A DNA stretch of 64,000 nucleotides from contig NZ_CM001368.1 of assembly GCF_000177215.2 (NCBI RefSeq), positions 992,001 to 1,056,000 on the forward strand, in the 5' to 3' direction. The position numbers and the translations under genes are program-made. The DNA is from Solidesulfovibrio carbinoliphilus subsp. oakridgensis (GTDB lineage: Bacteria > Desulfobacterota > Desulfovibrionia > Desulfovibrionales > Desulfovibrionaceae). The notes under the pieces were generated by a model. That model searched no databases and was not told the DNA's origin. It saw only the letters and a list, made by a program, of their open reading frames with translations. The first letter of the stretch is position 1. Every line of letters starts with the position of its first letter. Positions 54,998 through 64,000 of the stretch are shown here, piece by piece.

Positions 54998-55450
54998 TCA
55001 GGCGGCGGCGGTCAGAACCTGCCACAGGGCCGCGTCGTTTTCGGCGCTCAAAAAGGCGTGCCGAAACGATTCGTCGGAGAGGAGCCGTGAGATGTGGGCC
55101 AGGATGCGCAGGTGCAGGCCCGCCACGTGCTCCGGCGCAAGGACGAGAAAAAAGATGCGGCAGGGTTTGAAATCCAGCGCATCGAAGTTGACGCCCTTGA
55201 GGCTCCTGCCGACCGCGATGACGATCTTTTCGAGGCTCTCCATCTTGCCGTGGGGGATGGCCACGGTGTCGCCGATGCCGGTCGTGCCGAGGCTTTCCCG
55301 GTCAAGGAGCACCTGATGGGCCCGTTTGGCGTCAAAACCCGGCAGGCCGGCCGCAATTTTGGCGACCAGCTCGGCCAGCACTTCGGACTTGGACTCGGCC
55401 GCGAGCTCCCCGATCACGAATTCGGGCTGGAGATAGTCCTCGAGACGCAT
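54998..55450 (-). CDS. ptsN: PTS EIIA-Ntr regulatory protein
   Basis: The 150-residue protein begins MRLEDYLQPEFVIGELAAESK and carries the phosphorylation site His67 in GIGDTVAIPHGKM, then FLVLAPEHVAGLHLRILAHISRLL. EIIA-Ntr is the terminal component of the nitrogen-related phosphorelay, with regulatory rather than transport functions. It follows hpf directly with no spacer. Confidence 0.92.
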   Translation of the reverse strand: MRLEDYLQPEFVIGELAAESKSEVLAELVAKIAAGLPGFDAKRAHQVLLDRESLGTTGIGDTVAIPHGKMESLEKIVIAVGRSLKGVNFDALDFKPCRIFFLVLAPEHVAGLHLRILAHISRLLSDESFRHAFLSAENDAALWQVLTAAA

Positions 55451-55999
55451 CTACACACCCGTTCCAGGATCGATCAGGCCGAAGTCGCCGTTGCGCAGAC
55501 GGTAGATGACGTTGGGCCGTTCGGTTTCCGAATTGATGAACACCAGGAATTCGTGCTTGATGGTCCCAAGCTGCATGGCCGCCTCTTCCACGGCCATGGG
55601 CTTGGGCTCGTATTCGTTGGTCTCGACGATGGTCGGCGTGCGGGCCCCGGCGTTGTCGGCGTTGATGGTGATGACGTCCATGCGCACGGTCTCGGTCGAC
55701 TGGCGGCGGCGGTCCTTTTGCTTCTCACGGAACTTCTTGGCCTGCGCTTCCACCTTGTCGAGGATCATGTCGATGGTGGAATACATGTCCTCGGACACCT
55801 CATGGGCCGAGATATGCATATTGTCGGCCACGAAGATCACGTCGGCCATCTGGCGGGTCTTTTCCACGGCCAGATTGACCTGCAGTTCGGAGGCGTCATT
55901 GGCGGAAGCATATTTGGCAAGCTTTTCCAGACGCTTGCGAGCGTAGTCGCGCAAATGGTCGGAAGGTTCGAAGTTCTTGAAATTAAAAGTGATGTTCAT
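55451..55999 (-). CDS. hpf: Ribosome hibernation promoting factor, long form
   Basis: The 182-residue protein has the S30EA/HPF domain (1-100: MNITFNFKNFEPSDHLRDYARKRLEKL, then AEVHISAH-like MHISAHEVSEDMYSTIDMI) and a C-terminal dimerisation domain (about 125-182, PMAVEEAAMQLGTIKHEFLVFINSE). The long form makes 100S ribosome dimers on its own. It lies between rpoN and ptsN, its common place. Confidence 0.92.
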   Translation of the reverse strand: MNITFNFKNFEPSDHLRDYARKRLEKLAKYASANDASELQVNLAVEKTRQMADVIFVADNMHISAHEVSEDMYSTIDMILDKVEAQAKKFREKQKDRRRQSTETVRMDVITINADNAGARTPTIVETNEYEPKPMAVEEAAMQLGTIKHEFLVFINSETERPNVIYRLRNGDFGLIDPGTGV

Positions 56000-56050
56000 G
56001 AGATCCTCCAGATGGCGTGGTATTGGGCCGGGGAAGCCCGGCCCGAAGCA

Positions 56051-57487
56051 TCAGAAAATTTCCTTGCGCTTGGACGAGGATTCAATGCCCATGGCCGTGC
56101 GGTATTTGGCCACGGTGCGCCGGGCGATGTTGATCTGCAACTCGTCTTTGAGCATATCAGCAATGGCCTCGTCGCTGATAGGCTTTTTGGCATTCTCCCC
56201 GGAAATAATCCGCTTGATCATGGCCTTGACCGATTCCGAGCCGACCGTGCCGCCGTCGTCGAGGTCAAGGGAGCTGTTGAAAAAGAACTTGAGCTCGAAA
56301 ATGCCATGGGGCGTGGCCACGTACTTGTTGGACGTGATGCGGCTGACGGTCGATTCGTGCATGCTGATGTCGTCGGCCACATCCTTGAGGATCAACGGCC
56401 GCAACCGCGTGACCCCCTCCTCGAAGAATTCCCGCTGGAACTTCACGATGCTCTCAAGGACCTTGTACAGGGTCCGCTGCCGCTGGTAGAGGCTTTTCAT
56501 CAGCCACATGGCCGAGCGCATCTTGTCCTGGAGATAATCCTTGTCCTTGTCGTTTTTCGGATTGATCTCCGCCATGTAGGTCGTGTTGACGTTGAGCCGC
56601 GGCATGCCCTCTTCGTTTAAAATAATCACGAATTCGCCGCCGTATTTGTACACAAAGGCGTCCGGGCTCACGAAAATGGGATCGCCCGAGCCGTAGCTGG
56701 CTCCGGGCATGGGATTGAGGGTCTGGATCAGCTCAAGGTATTCCTTGAGTTTTTCCATGGTGATATGAAATTTTTTGGCCAGCGGCTTGTAGCGTTTCTT
56801 CTCCAGGTCTTCGAGGTGGTCGCGCACAAGCTCGATGAGGATGGTGTCCTCGTAGCCGTAGACCTCGATCTGGGTGAGCAGGCATTCGCTCGGGGTCCGG
56901 GCGGCCACGCCCACGGGGTCGAACCGCTGGAGCCGGTGGAGCACGGTCTCCACTTCGGGCACCGAGGCTCCGGCCATCTGGGCCAGTTCTTCGAGGGAAG
57001 CCCGCAGGTAGCCCGAGGAATTGAGGCTGCCGACGATACTCTCCCCGATCTCCAGTTCCTTGGCCGTGAAATTCGACAGGCGCATCTGCCAGCCGAGGTG
57101 CCCTTCGAGGGAGGGTTTGGAGGCGAGCCTGGCGTCAAAGGCCATGCCCTCCTCGGGCATCTCCGACTCCCGGGATTGGGACTGGCGGCCGGTGCTGGCG
57201 AAATCGCCGAGATAGTCGTCCCATTCGGCGTTTTTGAGGAGTTCCTTTTCCATGGCCGCGTCGCTGGAATTCCCGGTCGGCCCCAGGTTGTCCTCGGCCA
57301 TGGTCCGCTCCGGTTGGCGGTCCTCCTCGATCGATTCCTCCAGAAGGGGGTTTTCCAAAAGCTCCTGCTGCACGCTCTCCAGCAGCTCGAGCCGGGAGAG
57401 CTGCAGGAGTTTGATGGCTTGCTGCAGTTGGGGAGTCATCACCAGCTGCTGGGAGAGTTTGAGCTGCTGTCGCAGTTCCAGGGCCAT
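56051..57487 (-). CDS. rpoN: RNA polymerase sigma-54 factor
   Basis: The 478-residue protein has region I (MALELRQQLKLSQQLVMTPQLQQAIKLLQ, shown in parts: LKLSQQLVMTPQLQQAI), an acidic region II, a core-binding domain, a HTH near 370-390 (ISMHESTVSRITSNKYV) and the RpoN box ARRTVAKYR at about 462-470. It directs transcription from -24/-12 promoters with enhancer-binding activators. ATG 57487 starts at the conserved region I. It is upstream of hpf by 51 bp and co-directional. Confidence 0.95.
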   Translation of the reverse strand: MALELRQQLKLSQQLVMTPQLQQAIKLLQLSRLELLESVQQELLENPLLEESIEEDRQPERTMAEDNLGPTGNSSDAAMEKELLKNAEWDDYLGDFASTGRQSQSRESEMPEEGMAFDARLASKPSLEGHLGWQMRLSNFTAKELEIGESIVGSLNSSGYLRASLEELAQMAGASVPEVETVLHRLQRFDPVGVAARTPSECLLTQIEVYGYEDTILIELVRDHLEDLEKKRYKPLAKKFHITMEKLKEYLELIQTLNPMPGASYGSGDPIFVSPDAFVYKYGGEFVIILNEEGMPRLNVNTTYMAEINPKNDKDKDYLQDKMRSAMWLMKSLYQRQRTLYKVLESIVKFQREFFEEGVTRLRPLILKDVADDISMHESTVSRITSNKYVATPHGIFELKFFFNSSLDLDDGGTVGSESVKAMIKRIISGENAKKPISDEAIADMLKDELQINIARRTVAKYRTAMGIESSSKRKEIF

Positions 57488-57604
57488 GTCTACCGCCGTG
57501 CGAGGTCCTTTGGATGTTGGTGCGAAAAGCGGGGGCAAGGCCGACGCCCCGCCCGCTCAACAAAAAGCATGCCACAATCGAAGGATCGTGGCAATCGGCA
57601 CGGC

Positions 57605-58147
57605 TTACCCTTCCGGGAGGAACCAGGCGTAGGCCGCTTCGAGACGGCCGCTGGCCTGAAGCAGGAACCGGATGGCCTCGCGCACCGCCCCGTGCCCGCC
57701 GGGACGGCTGGCCACCCACAGGGCCAGGTCCATGATTTCCGGCTGGGCGTCGGCCACGGCCATGGGCAGGCCGACCAGACCCATGGGGCCGGCGTCCACC
57801 CAGTCGTCGCCGAGGTAGGCGGCCTGGCCGGGGGAAAGCCCCAGCCGCCCGAGGATGCCGGTCAGGATCGGAACCTTGTGGTGGTGGCCGGGATGGTACT
57901 CGCCAATGCCCAGTTCCTTGATGCGGGCGGCCACGGCCGGACTGTCGAGGCCGCTTATGACCGCCACTTGCAAGCCCGCCATCTGGGCGGCCTTGATGCC
58001 GAGGCCGTCGTGGGCGTGAAACCGTTTGGCGATGCCGCCGTGGGCGTCGACATAGAGGCCGCCGTCGGTCAGGACGCCGTCCACGTCAAGGACGAGCAAG
58101 GCCACGTCCCTGGCCCGCGTCGCGGCCAGCTTCGCATCCTGCGCCAT
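57605..58147 (-). CDS. kdsC: KdsC-type HAD phosphatase
   Basis: The 180-residue HAD phosphatase has the DxD motif LLVLDVDGVLTDGGLYV (Asp21, Asp23), the conserved FHAHDGLGIKAAQMAGLQVAVISG and GDDWVDAGPMGLVGLPMAVADAQPE (shown in parts: YLGDDWVDAGPMG). This is the 3-deoxy-D-manno-octulosonate 8-phosphate phosphatase family, acting in lipopolysaccharide core synthesis. kdsA and lpt genes, often beside it, are not here. Confidence 0.88.
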   Translation of the reverse strand: MAQDAKLAATRARDVALLVLDVDGVLTDGGLYVDAHGGIAKRFHAHDGLGIKAAQMAGLQVAVISGLDSPAVAARIKELGIGEYHPGHHHKVPILTGILGRLGLSPGQAAYLGDDWVDAGPMGLVGLPMAVADAQPEIMDLALWVASRPGGHGAVREAIRFLLQASGRLEAAYAWFLPEG

Positions 58148-58209
58148 ACCACCCGCCTCCTCGCGCCGCCCGGCCCCGGCGGGACGACCCGAGGCGACGC
58201 CGTCCGCTC

Positions 58210-58312
58210 ATGCCGCGTTCTCGAAATCCGCGCATACGAATTTTGAGAACAACAAATTAGAATATTTATTTTTTTCTAAAAACTATGCCCCTGCTTTTCA
58301 GCGAACGTCGTG

Positions 58313-58314
<2 letters not shown>
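58210..58314. repeat. Two-hairpin intergenic repeat, copy D
   Basis: The 105-bp copy is the most diverged: left end ATGCCGCGTTCTCG, hairpin CTCGAAATCCG/CGAATTTTGAG, AT-rich tract TATTTTTTTCTAAAAAC and right end ending in the complement of AGCACGACG. The right terminus supplies the AG of the pyrG stop TAG. Confidence 0.65.
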
Positions 58315-60106
<1,792 letters not shown>

Positions 60107-60134
60107 TCAAGGAACCCCCGGGAGGATTTCCCTT

Positions 60135-60947
60135 ATGGCCAAGGTGCGCACCCTCGTGATCACCGGTTACGGCACCAATTGCGAAGTGGAATCGGCCTAC
60201 GCCGCCCGCGCGGCCGGGTCCGACGTCACGGACATCGTCTTTTTTTCGGATATCGCCGCCGGTCGCACGCGCATTCCGGATTACAATTTCCTGATCTTTC
60301 CCGGAGGGTTCCTTGACGGGGACGATCTCGGTGCGGCCCAGGCCGCGGCCGTGCGCTGGAAGCACGCCAAAAACGCCGCCGGCGACGCCCTTCTTGGCCA
60401 GCTCAAAACTTTTTTCGAGGCCGGGGGGCTTGTCCTTGGCATCTGCAACGGTTTTCAGCTCCTGGTCAAGCTCGGCCTGCTGCCGGCCCTTGGCGGCGAC
60501 TATTTCGCCCGGCAGGTCAGTCTCGCCAACAACGACTCGGCCCGGTTCGAGGACCGATGGGTAACCCTGGCCGCCAATCCGGAAAGCCCCTGCATCTTCA
60601 CCCGGGGCCTCACGCGCCTGGACCTGCCCGTGCGCCACGGCGAGGGCAAGCTCGTGCCCAAGAGCCCGGAAATCCTGGACGAACTGGTCAAAACCGGGGC
60701 CATCGCCCTCTCCTACGCCGATCCGGCCACAGGCGAGACCACCATGGAATATCCGCAAAATCCCAACGGCTCGCCCCTGGCCATCGCCGGCCTGACCGAC
60801 CCGTCCGGCCGCATCCTCGGCCTCATGCCCCACCCCGAGGCCTTCAACCACCCGACCAACCACCCCGGCTACACCCGGGGCGAACGCCCGCAGCTCGGCA
60901 CGGTACTTTTCGAAAACGCCGTGGCCCACCTGCGGGGCCACGCCTAA
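60135..60947 (+). CDS. purQ: Phosphoribosylformylglycinamidine synthase glutaminase-like protein (PurQ)
   Basis: The 270-residue class I amidotransferase has the nucleophile in LVLGICNGFQLLVKLGLLPA (Cys near 102), FPGGFLDGDDLGA near 56, and GLMPHPEAFNHP near 233 providing the His-Glu pair. Length and motifs agree with PurQ-like or PurL C-terminal glutaminase domains. Purine synthesis is the expected pathway; no PurL is in the window. ATG 60135 follows GGGAGGA. It is divergent from pyrG. Confidence 0.85.
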   Translation: MAKVRTLVITGYGTNCEVESAYAARAAGSDVTDIVFFSDIAAGRTRIPDYNFLIFPGGFLDGDDLGAAQAAAVRWKHAKNAAGDALLGQLKTFFEAGGLVLGICNGFQLLVKLGLLPALGGDYFARQVSLANNDSARFEDRWVTLAANPESPCIFTRGLTRLDLPVRHGEGKLVPKSPEILDELVKTGAIALSYADPATGETTMEYPQNPNGSPLAIAGLTDPSGRILGLMPHPEAFNHPTNHPGYTRGERPQLGTVLFENAVAHLRGHA

Positions 60948-60980
60948 CCGAGGCGTTGCCCCGGACCCTACCAGGGCTCT

Positions 60981-61027
60981 GCCCAGGACCGCCGGGGGGA
61001 TTTTCCAGCCCCCCGGCGGTCCTGGGC
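60981..61027 (+). terminator. 19-bp perfect hairpin after purQ
   Basis: GCCCAGGACCGCCGGGGGG pairs with CCCCCCGGCGGTCCTGGGC around a nine-base loop. There is no T-run after it, so it may stabilise the 3' end or work with Rho. Confidence 0.6.
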
Positions 61028-61097
61028 GAGGGAAGTCAGCTCCCCTTTCACGCGACACGCGGATTCGCAGGGAAAAAATATTCAGGAAGGAATGGCT

Positions 61098-61643
61098 ATG
61101 GCCTTGCAGCCGGCCCGGCGCTTTGTCGCCGGCGGGGATATGCTGCCCGACCCGCCGCCGGGCTGGGAAAGTTTCGAGGCGGTGATGGGACTCGCCCTGG
61201 CCGAGGCCCGGGAAGCGGCCGCCCTGGGCGAGACGCCGGTCGGCGCGGTCCTGCTCTCCGGCGCGGGCGAGGTGCTGGCCCAAACCGGCAACGGCCCGAT
61301 CTCCCGGGCCGACCCCACGGCCCACGCCGAAATCCTGGCCCTGCGCCAGGCCGCGGCCCGGGTCGGCAATTACCGGCTGCCGGGCTCGATCCTGGTCGTG
61401 ACGCTCGAGCCCTGCCTCATGTGCCTCGGGGCCATGATCCACGCCCGGGTGGGGCTGCTCGTCTACGGCGCGCCCGACCCGCGTACGGGCGCGGTGGATT
61501 CGCGGCTCCCCGGCCCGGACCTGCCCTTTTTCAACCACCGCTTCGACGTTCTTTCCGGAGTGTGCGCCGACGCCAGCGCCGCGCTCCTGCGGCAGTTTTT
61601 CCGCAACCGCCGCGCCCGGCCGGACGGGGCCCCGGCAAAATAA
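61098..61643 (+). CDS. tadA: tRNA-specific adenosine deaminase TadA
   Basis: The 181-residue cytidine-deaminase-fold enzyme has the zinc and catalytic motif PTAHAEILAL (HAE near 75) and LEPCLMCLGAMIHARV (PCxxC near 103). It converts the wobble adenosine of tRNA-Arg to inosine. ATG 61098 has better spacing to AGGAAGG than the ATG at 61092. It is followed by tRNA-Ser, a fitting but probably accidental neighbour. Confidence 0.9.
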   Translation: MALQPARRFVAGGDMLPDPPPGWESFEAVMGLALAEAREAAALGETPVGAVLLSGAGEVLAQTGNGPISRADPTAHAEILALRQAAARVGNYRLPGSILVVTLEPCLMCLGAMIHARVGLLVYGAPDPRTGAVDSRLPGPDLPFFNHRFDVLSGVCADASAALLRQFFRNRRARPDGAPAK

Positions 61644-61705
61644 TACTTGCCAAGCCAGCTTTGTTCGCTTAGGATTCCAAATTCGTTCCGGTTCTTTCTT
61701 TGTGC

Positions 61706-61799
61706 GGAGAGGTACCGAAGTGGTCGTAACGGGCCCGACTCGAAATCGGGTTGCGGGTTAATAGCCTGCACGTGGGTTCGAATCCCACCCTCTCCGCCA
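61706..61799 (+). tRNA. tRNA-Ser (anticodon CGA)
   Basis: The 94-nt class II tRNA has acceptor GGAGAGG, anticodon stem CCCGA/TCGGG with loop CTCGAAA (anticodon CGA), a long variable arm (GCGGGTTAATAGCCTGC), T loop GGTTCGAATCC and encoded GCCA. It reads UCG codons. No integrase is near its 3' end. Confidence 0.95.
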
Positions 61800-62037
61800 A
61801 TCATTTGCCGCCTCCCCGGGACATCTTATCGCAACAGATCACGATGCTATCGCATAGCACCCTTTTCCCCGCTTTTTTCTCTCCACGCGCTCTTTACCCC
61901 CAGGGACAGCGGGCACTTTCGGAGGCCCCCGGAGAGGCGTTGGCAGGACATTTGTCCGGCCATTGCCTTTGCAGGCGTGCCTGCGGGGTCTGGATCGACT
62001 TGACATCCGAGAGCCGGGAGCCGAAAATGGTTCCAAT

Positions 62038-63168
62038 ATGCGACGCCGTTGGATTGTGTGCGCGACCGGTGGCCTCTTTGCTGTAGCGGTCGTGTTGCTT
62101 TTGCTGGCCTATTTTCTTCCTTTCGGAAAAATCGTCTTCACCGATGCCGATGCATCGCTTTATACCCTGCTCTTGCGTCGGAAAATCGACATCGCCGAGC
62201 GTATCCCAAGCCGAAAACTCCTTATATCCGGAGGATCTTCCAGTCTGGAAGGATTTCACGCCGAAGCCATCGAACAATCGCTCGGCATCCCATGCGTCAA
62301 TTTTGCCGTGGGTGCCGGAGCCGGATATGACTTAATCCTTTATGAAACGGCCAAACGCCTGCATCCCGGGGACATGGTGCTCGTGGCTCCGGAATTCGAC
62401 GTCTATCTGGCCGATCAGCCAAGCATCACCCCGCCCACGGCCCTGACATCCTACATGCTCGGATCGGATTTTTTCCGAACCCTGTCCGTCCCCGACTTGT
62501 CCCGCTACATTTGGCTCCTTCCCTTCCCCCAGCTCGCGCAGTTCGCCTTTTCAGGAAAGGATGGGGCCGAGACAGCCCAATCGATCGATTTGGATCATAT
62601 CCTCACCACCCATGGCGATGTGATCTATTCCGATCCTCCCGAGACATACCGCGAGGCGTTGAAAAAAAATCTCTCTCTCATAAAAGACTTGTACCCGCCG
62701 CTGCTCTACGACTTTCAAGGAGTGAGTGACCTCAGGAAGAGAAGGTTCGATCAGGTGGTTACCTCCTTCATAGTCCATTGCCGCCAAAGAAATATTGACG
62801 TCCTCTTCACCTATCCCAACAGCTATCGCTCGGATGCTCTCGATCCCGAAAAGATGACGTTATTGGGCGCGGCCATCAAAGCCTATTACGAGGAGAAGGG
62901 GGTGCCCTTTCTGGGCGCGTTCGAAGATTCCCGCTTTCCCCTCGACTGCCTCAACGACACGTTTTACCACCTTAACGGCCAAGGCCGCCGTGTACGGACA
63001 GCCCGCCTGATCGAGGACCTGCGTCCGTTCGTACCGGCGGTTGGCGGCATCGCTTCCACGGTTTCCGGGCTCGGAAACGGCTTTCCGAAACGCAGGCCCT
63101 TGTTCTTTCAGGCTTCGTCCCCCCCTTCTGCCGACGTGGCTTCCAGGTTCCGGTTGGCCGGACCGTGA
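62038..63168 (+). CDS. Membrane-anchored SGNH-like hydrolase/acyltransferase-associated protein
   Basis: The 376-residue protein has one N-terminal membrane helix (7-27) and an extracytoplasmic domain resembling DltD/AlgX-type SGNH proteins: ISGGSSSLEGFHAEAIEQSL near 62-80 with the probable nucleophile Ser, VNFAVGAGAGYDL (oxyanion region) and a C-terminal DTFYHLNGQGRR with the catalytic Asp and His positions near 307-311. Such proteins assist O-acylation of surface polymers. The last 45 residues look foreign to the family and overlap the neighbouring convergent gene by 61 bp. GC is lower than average. The start at 62038 lacks a strong ribosome binding site. Confidence 0.65.
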   Translation: MRRRWIVCATGGLFAVAVVLLLLAYFLPFGKIVFTDADASLYTLLLRRKIDIAERIPSRKLLISGGSSSLEGFHAEAIEQSLGIPCVNFAVGAGAGYDLILYETAKRLHPGDMVLVAPEFDVYLADQPSITPPTALTSYMLGSDFFRTLSVPDLSRYIWLLPFPQLAQFAFSGKDGAETAQSIDLDHILTTHGDVIYSDPPETYREALKKNLSLIKDLYPPLLYDFQGVSDLRKRRFDQVVTSFIVHCRQRNIDVLFTYPNSYRSDALDPEKMTLLGAAIKAYYEEKGVPFLGAFEDSRFPLDCLNDTFYHLNGQGRRVRTARLIEDLRPFVPAVGGIASTVSGLGNGFPKRRPLFFQASSPPSADVASRFRLAGP

Positions 63169-64000
63169 AGAACGCGGCCCGCCTCGTCGAAGCGCGAGCC
63201 GTGGCAGGGGCAGTCCCAGCTCTTTTCCCACGGATTCCAATGCACGATGCACTTCATATGCGTGCAGTTGGCCACCTGCCGGTGCAGGCCTCCGGCCGCA
63301 TCCCGCCACACAGCCTCCTTGCCCCACCCCTTCCGGACAACGGCCCCGGTGCCGGGTGCGATCCGGTCTTCGGTTGCGACCTCGCCCGGACTGATCCAGT
63401 CCAGGGTCTGCCGGGTCACGTTCAGATTCTCGCCAAGCCACCGGGCGATCCCGGCCCCGCCGTGGAACACCTGCCGGGCCGGGGAATAGAGTTCGGTCCA
63501 GGCATTGCTCCGGCCAAGGATCAGGTCGGAGAGCAGCATGCCGGCAATGGCCCCGTGGGTCAGGCCGTGGCCCGAGTCCCCCGTGGCGATGTAGACGTTG
63601 GCCTCGGTCGGATTTTTGCCGATGTAGCCCAGGCCGTCGAAGGTTTCCAGAACCTGGCCGGTCCAGCGAAAGGCCACCTGGCCCATCATGGGGAACCGTT
63701 TGCGGGCCCAGACCTCGAGCAGCTGGTACGGTTCGGGTCCGGGCGGCACCTGTCCGGTCTTGTGGTCTTCGCCGCCGACGACGAGGATGTCCGTCTCCCC
63801 CGCCGCTCCGTCCACGCCGGTCCCGAGTCGGACATAGTGGTAGGGATCGAGGGTGTCCCAATAGAGGCCCGGCGGCACGGCCCCCTTGGACACGGGCGCG
63901 CCGATGACGTAGGTGCTGTAGGCGGCCTGCTTGGTGTGGGGCAGGACCCGGTTGGTGACCGGCGTGTTGGTAGCGACGACAACGGCCCCGGCCGTGACCG
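63108..64000 (-). CDS. FAD-dependent oxidoreductase with C-terminal Rieske domain, 5' part outside window
   Basis: The frame is open to the window edge (upstream residues read VVVATNTPVTNRVLPHTKQAAYS), so the N-terminal FAD-binding part is missing. Visible are a DAO-type oxidoreductase end (YIGKNPTEANVYIATGDSGHGLTHG) and a C-terminal Rieske [2Fe-2S] site, CTHMKC followed by CPCHGSRFDEAGRVLHGPA. This matches the glycine/D-amino-acid-oxidase-like plus Rieske fusion family; the substrate is unknown. Its last 61 bp overlap the convergent SGNH-like gene. Confidence 0.88.
   Translation of the reverse strand, partial: VTAGAVVVATNTPVTNRVLPHTKQAAYSTYVIGAPVSKGAVPPGLYWDTLDPYHYVRLGTGVDGAAGETDILVVGGEDHKTGQVPPGPEPYQLLEVWARKRFPMMGQVAFRWTGQVLETFDGLGYIGKNPTEANVYIATGDSGHGLTHGAIAGMLLSDLILGRSNAWTELYSPARQVFHGGAGIARWLGENLNVTRQTLDWISPGEVATEDRIAPGTGAVVRKGWGKEAVWRDAAGGLHRQVANCTHMKCIVHWNPWEKSWDCPCHGSRFDEAGRVLHGPANRNLEATSAEGGDEA

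Noticed and set aside
61706-61799. Third integration site at tRNA-Ser
   Set aside because: No duplicated 3' end and no integrase follows the tRNA.

Overview
The window reads as a GC-rich chromosome segment from a sulfate-reducing bacterium of the Desulfovibrionaceae (Desulfovibrio/Solidesulfovibrio type). That placement is an inference from codon and base composition and from gene content: a YedF-type selenium/sulfur protein, a DHH-family manganese pyrophosphatase, an rpoN-hpf-ptsN-rapZ cluster carrying mannose-family PTS pieces, and an rpsU-yqeY-mutS2-dnaG-rpoD cluster. No database search was possible.

Layout. 1-11 kb is mostly housekeeping: a truncated spermidine-synthase-like gene, yedF, a PAS histidine kinase with four cysteines, an RluB-type pseudouridine synthase, CsbD and DUF3309 stress genes, then the leftward block aroQ-efp-ftsK-lolA, followed by engB and uppP. 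At 11.9 kb an elongator-type tRNA-Met (CAT) is the insertion site of island 1 (about 11.94-19.68 kb), bounded by a duplicated tRNA 3' end plus terminator. Island 1 holds a tyrosine integrase, a dinJ-yafQ toxin-antitoxin pair between two 115-bp direct repeats, decayed KilA-N and DinJ genes, a replication-initiator-like winged-helix gene beside five iteron-like repeats, small regulators and a serine resolvase. It looks like an integrated plasmid-like element. A PLP aminotransferase, a cyclic-nucleotide-binding protein, a chemoreceptor, a small lipoprotein and tmRNA follow.

Island 2 (about 25.9-36.8 kb) sits at the 3' end of ssrA. It resembles a phage satellite: P4-type integrase, an AT-rich gene of unknown function, AlpA, and a primase/DUF3987 gene split by an IS21-family element whose 5-bp target duplication allows exact restoration of the reading frame. 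Several small unknown genes complete it.

37-51 kb holds rpoD, dnaG, mutS2, yqeY, rpsU, HU, rsmA, a glycosyltransferase, a GGDEF diguanylate cyclase, tRNA-Arg (CCG), an acyltransferase and ppaC. 51.9-60 kb is a leftward block: pyrG, kdsC, rpoN, hpf, ptsN, rapZ, then PTS EIIA, EIIB and an EIIC whose frame is broken at a nine-base homopolymer. 60-64 kb carries a PurQ-like amidotransferase, tadA, tRNA-Ser (CGA), an SGNH-type membrane-anchored gene and a Rieske-containing FAD oxidoreductase cut by the window edge.

The most unusual signal is a family of about 105-bp two-hairpin repeats with terminal inverted repeats, present four times (5364, 22385, 52708, 58210). In every copy the terminal AG supplies the last two bases of the TAG stop codon of the neighbouring gene.
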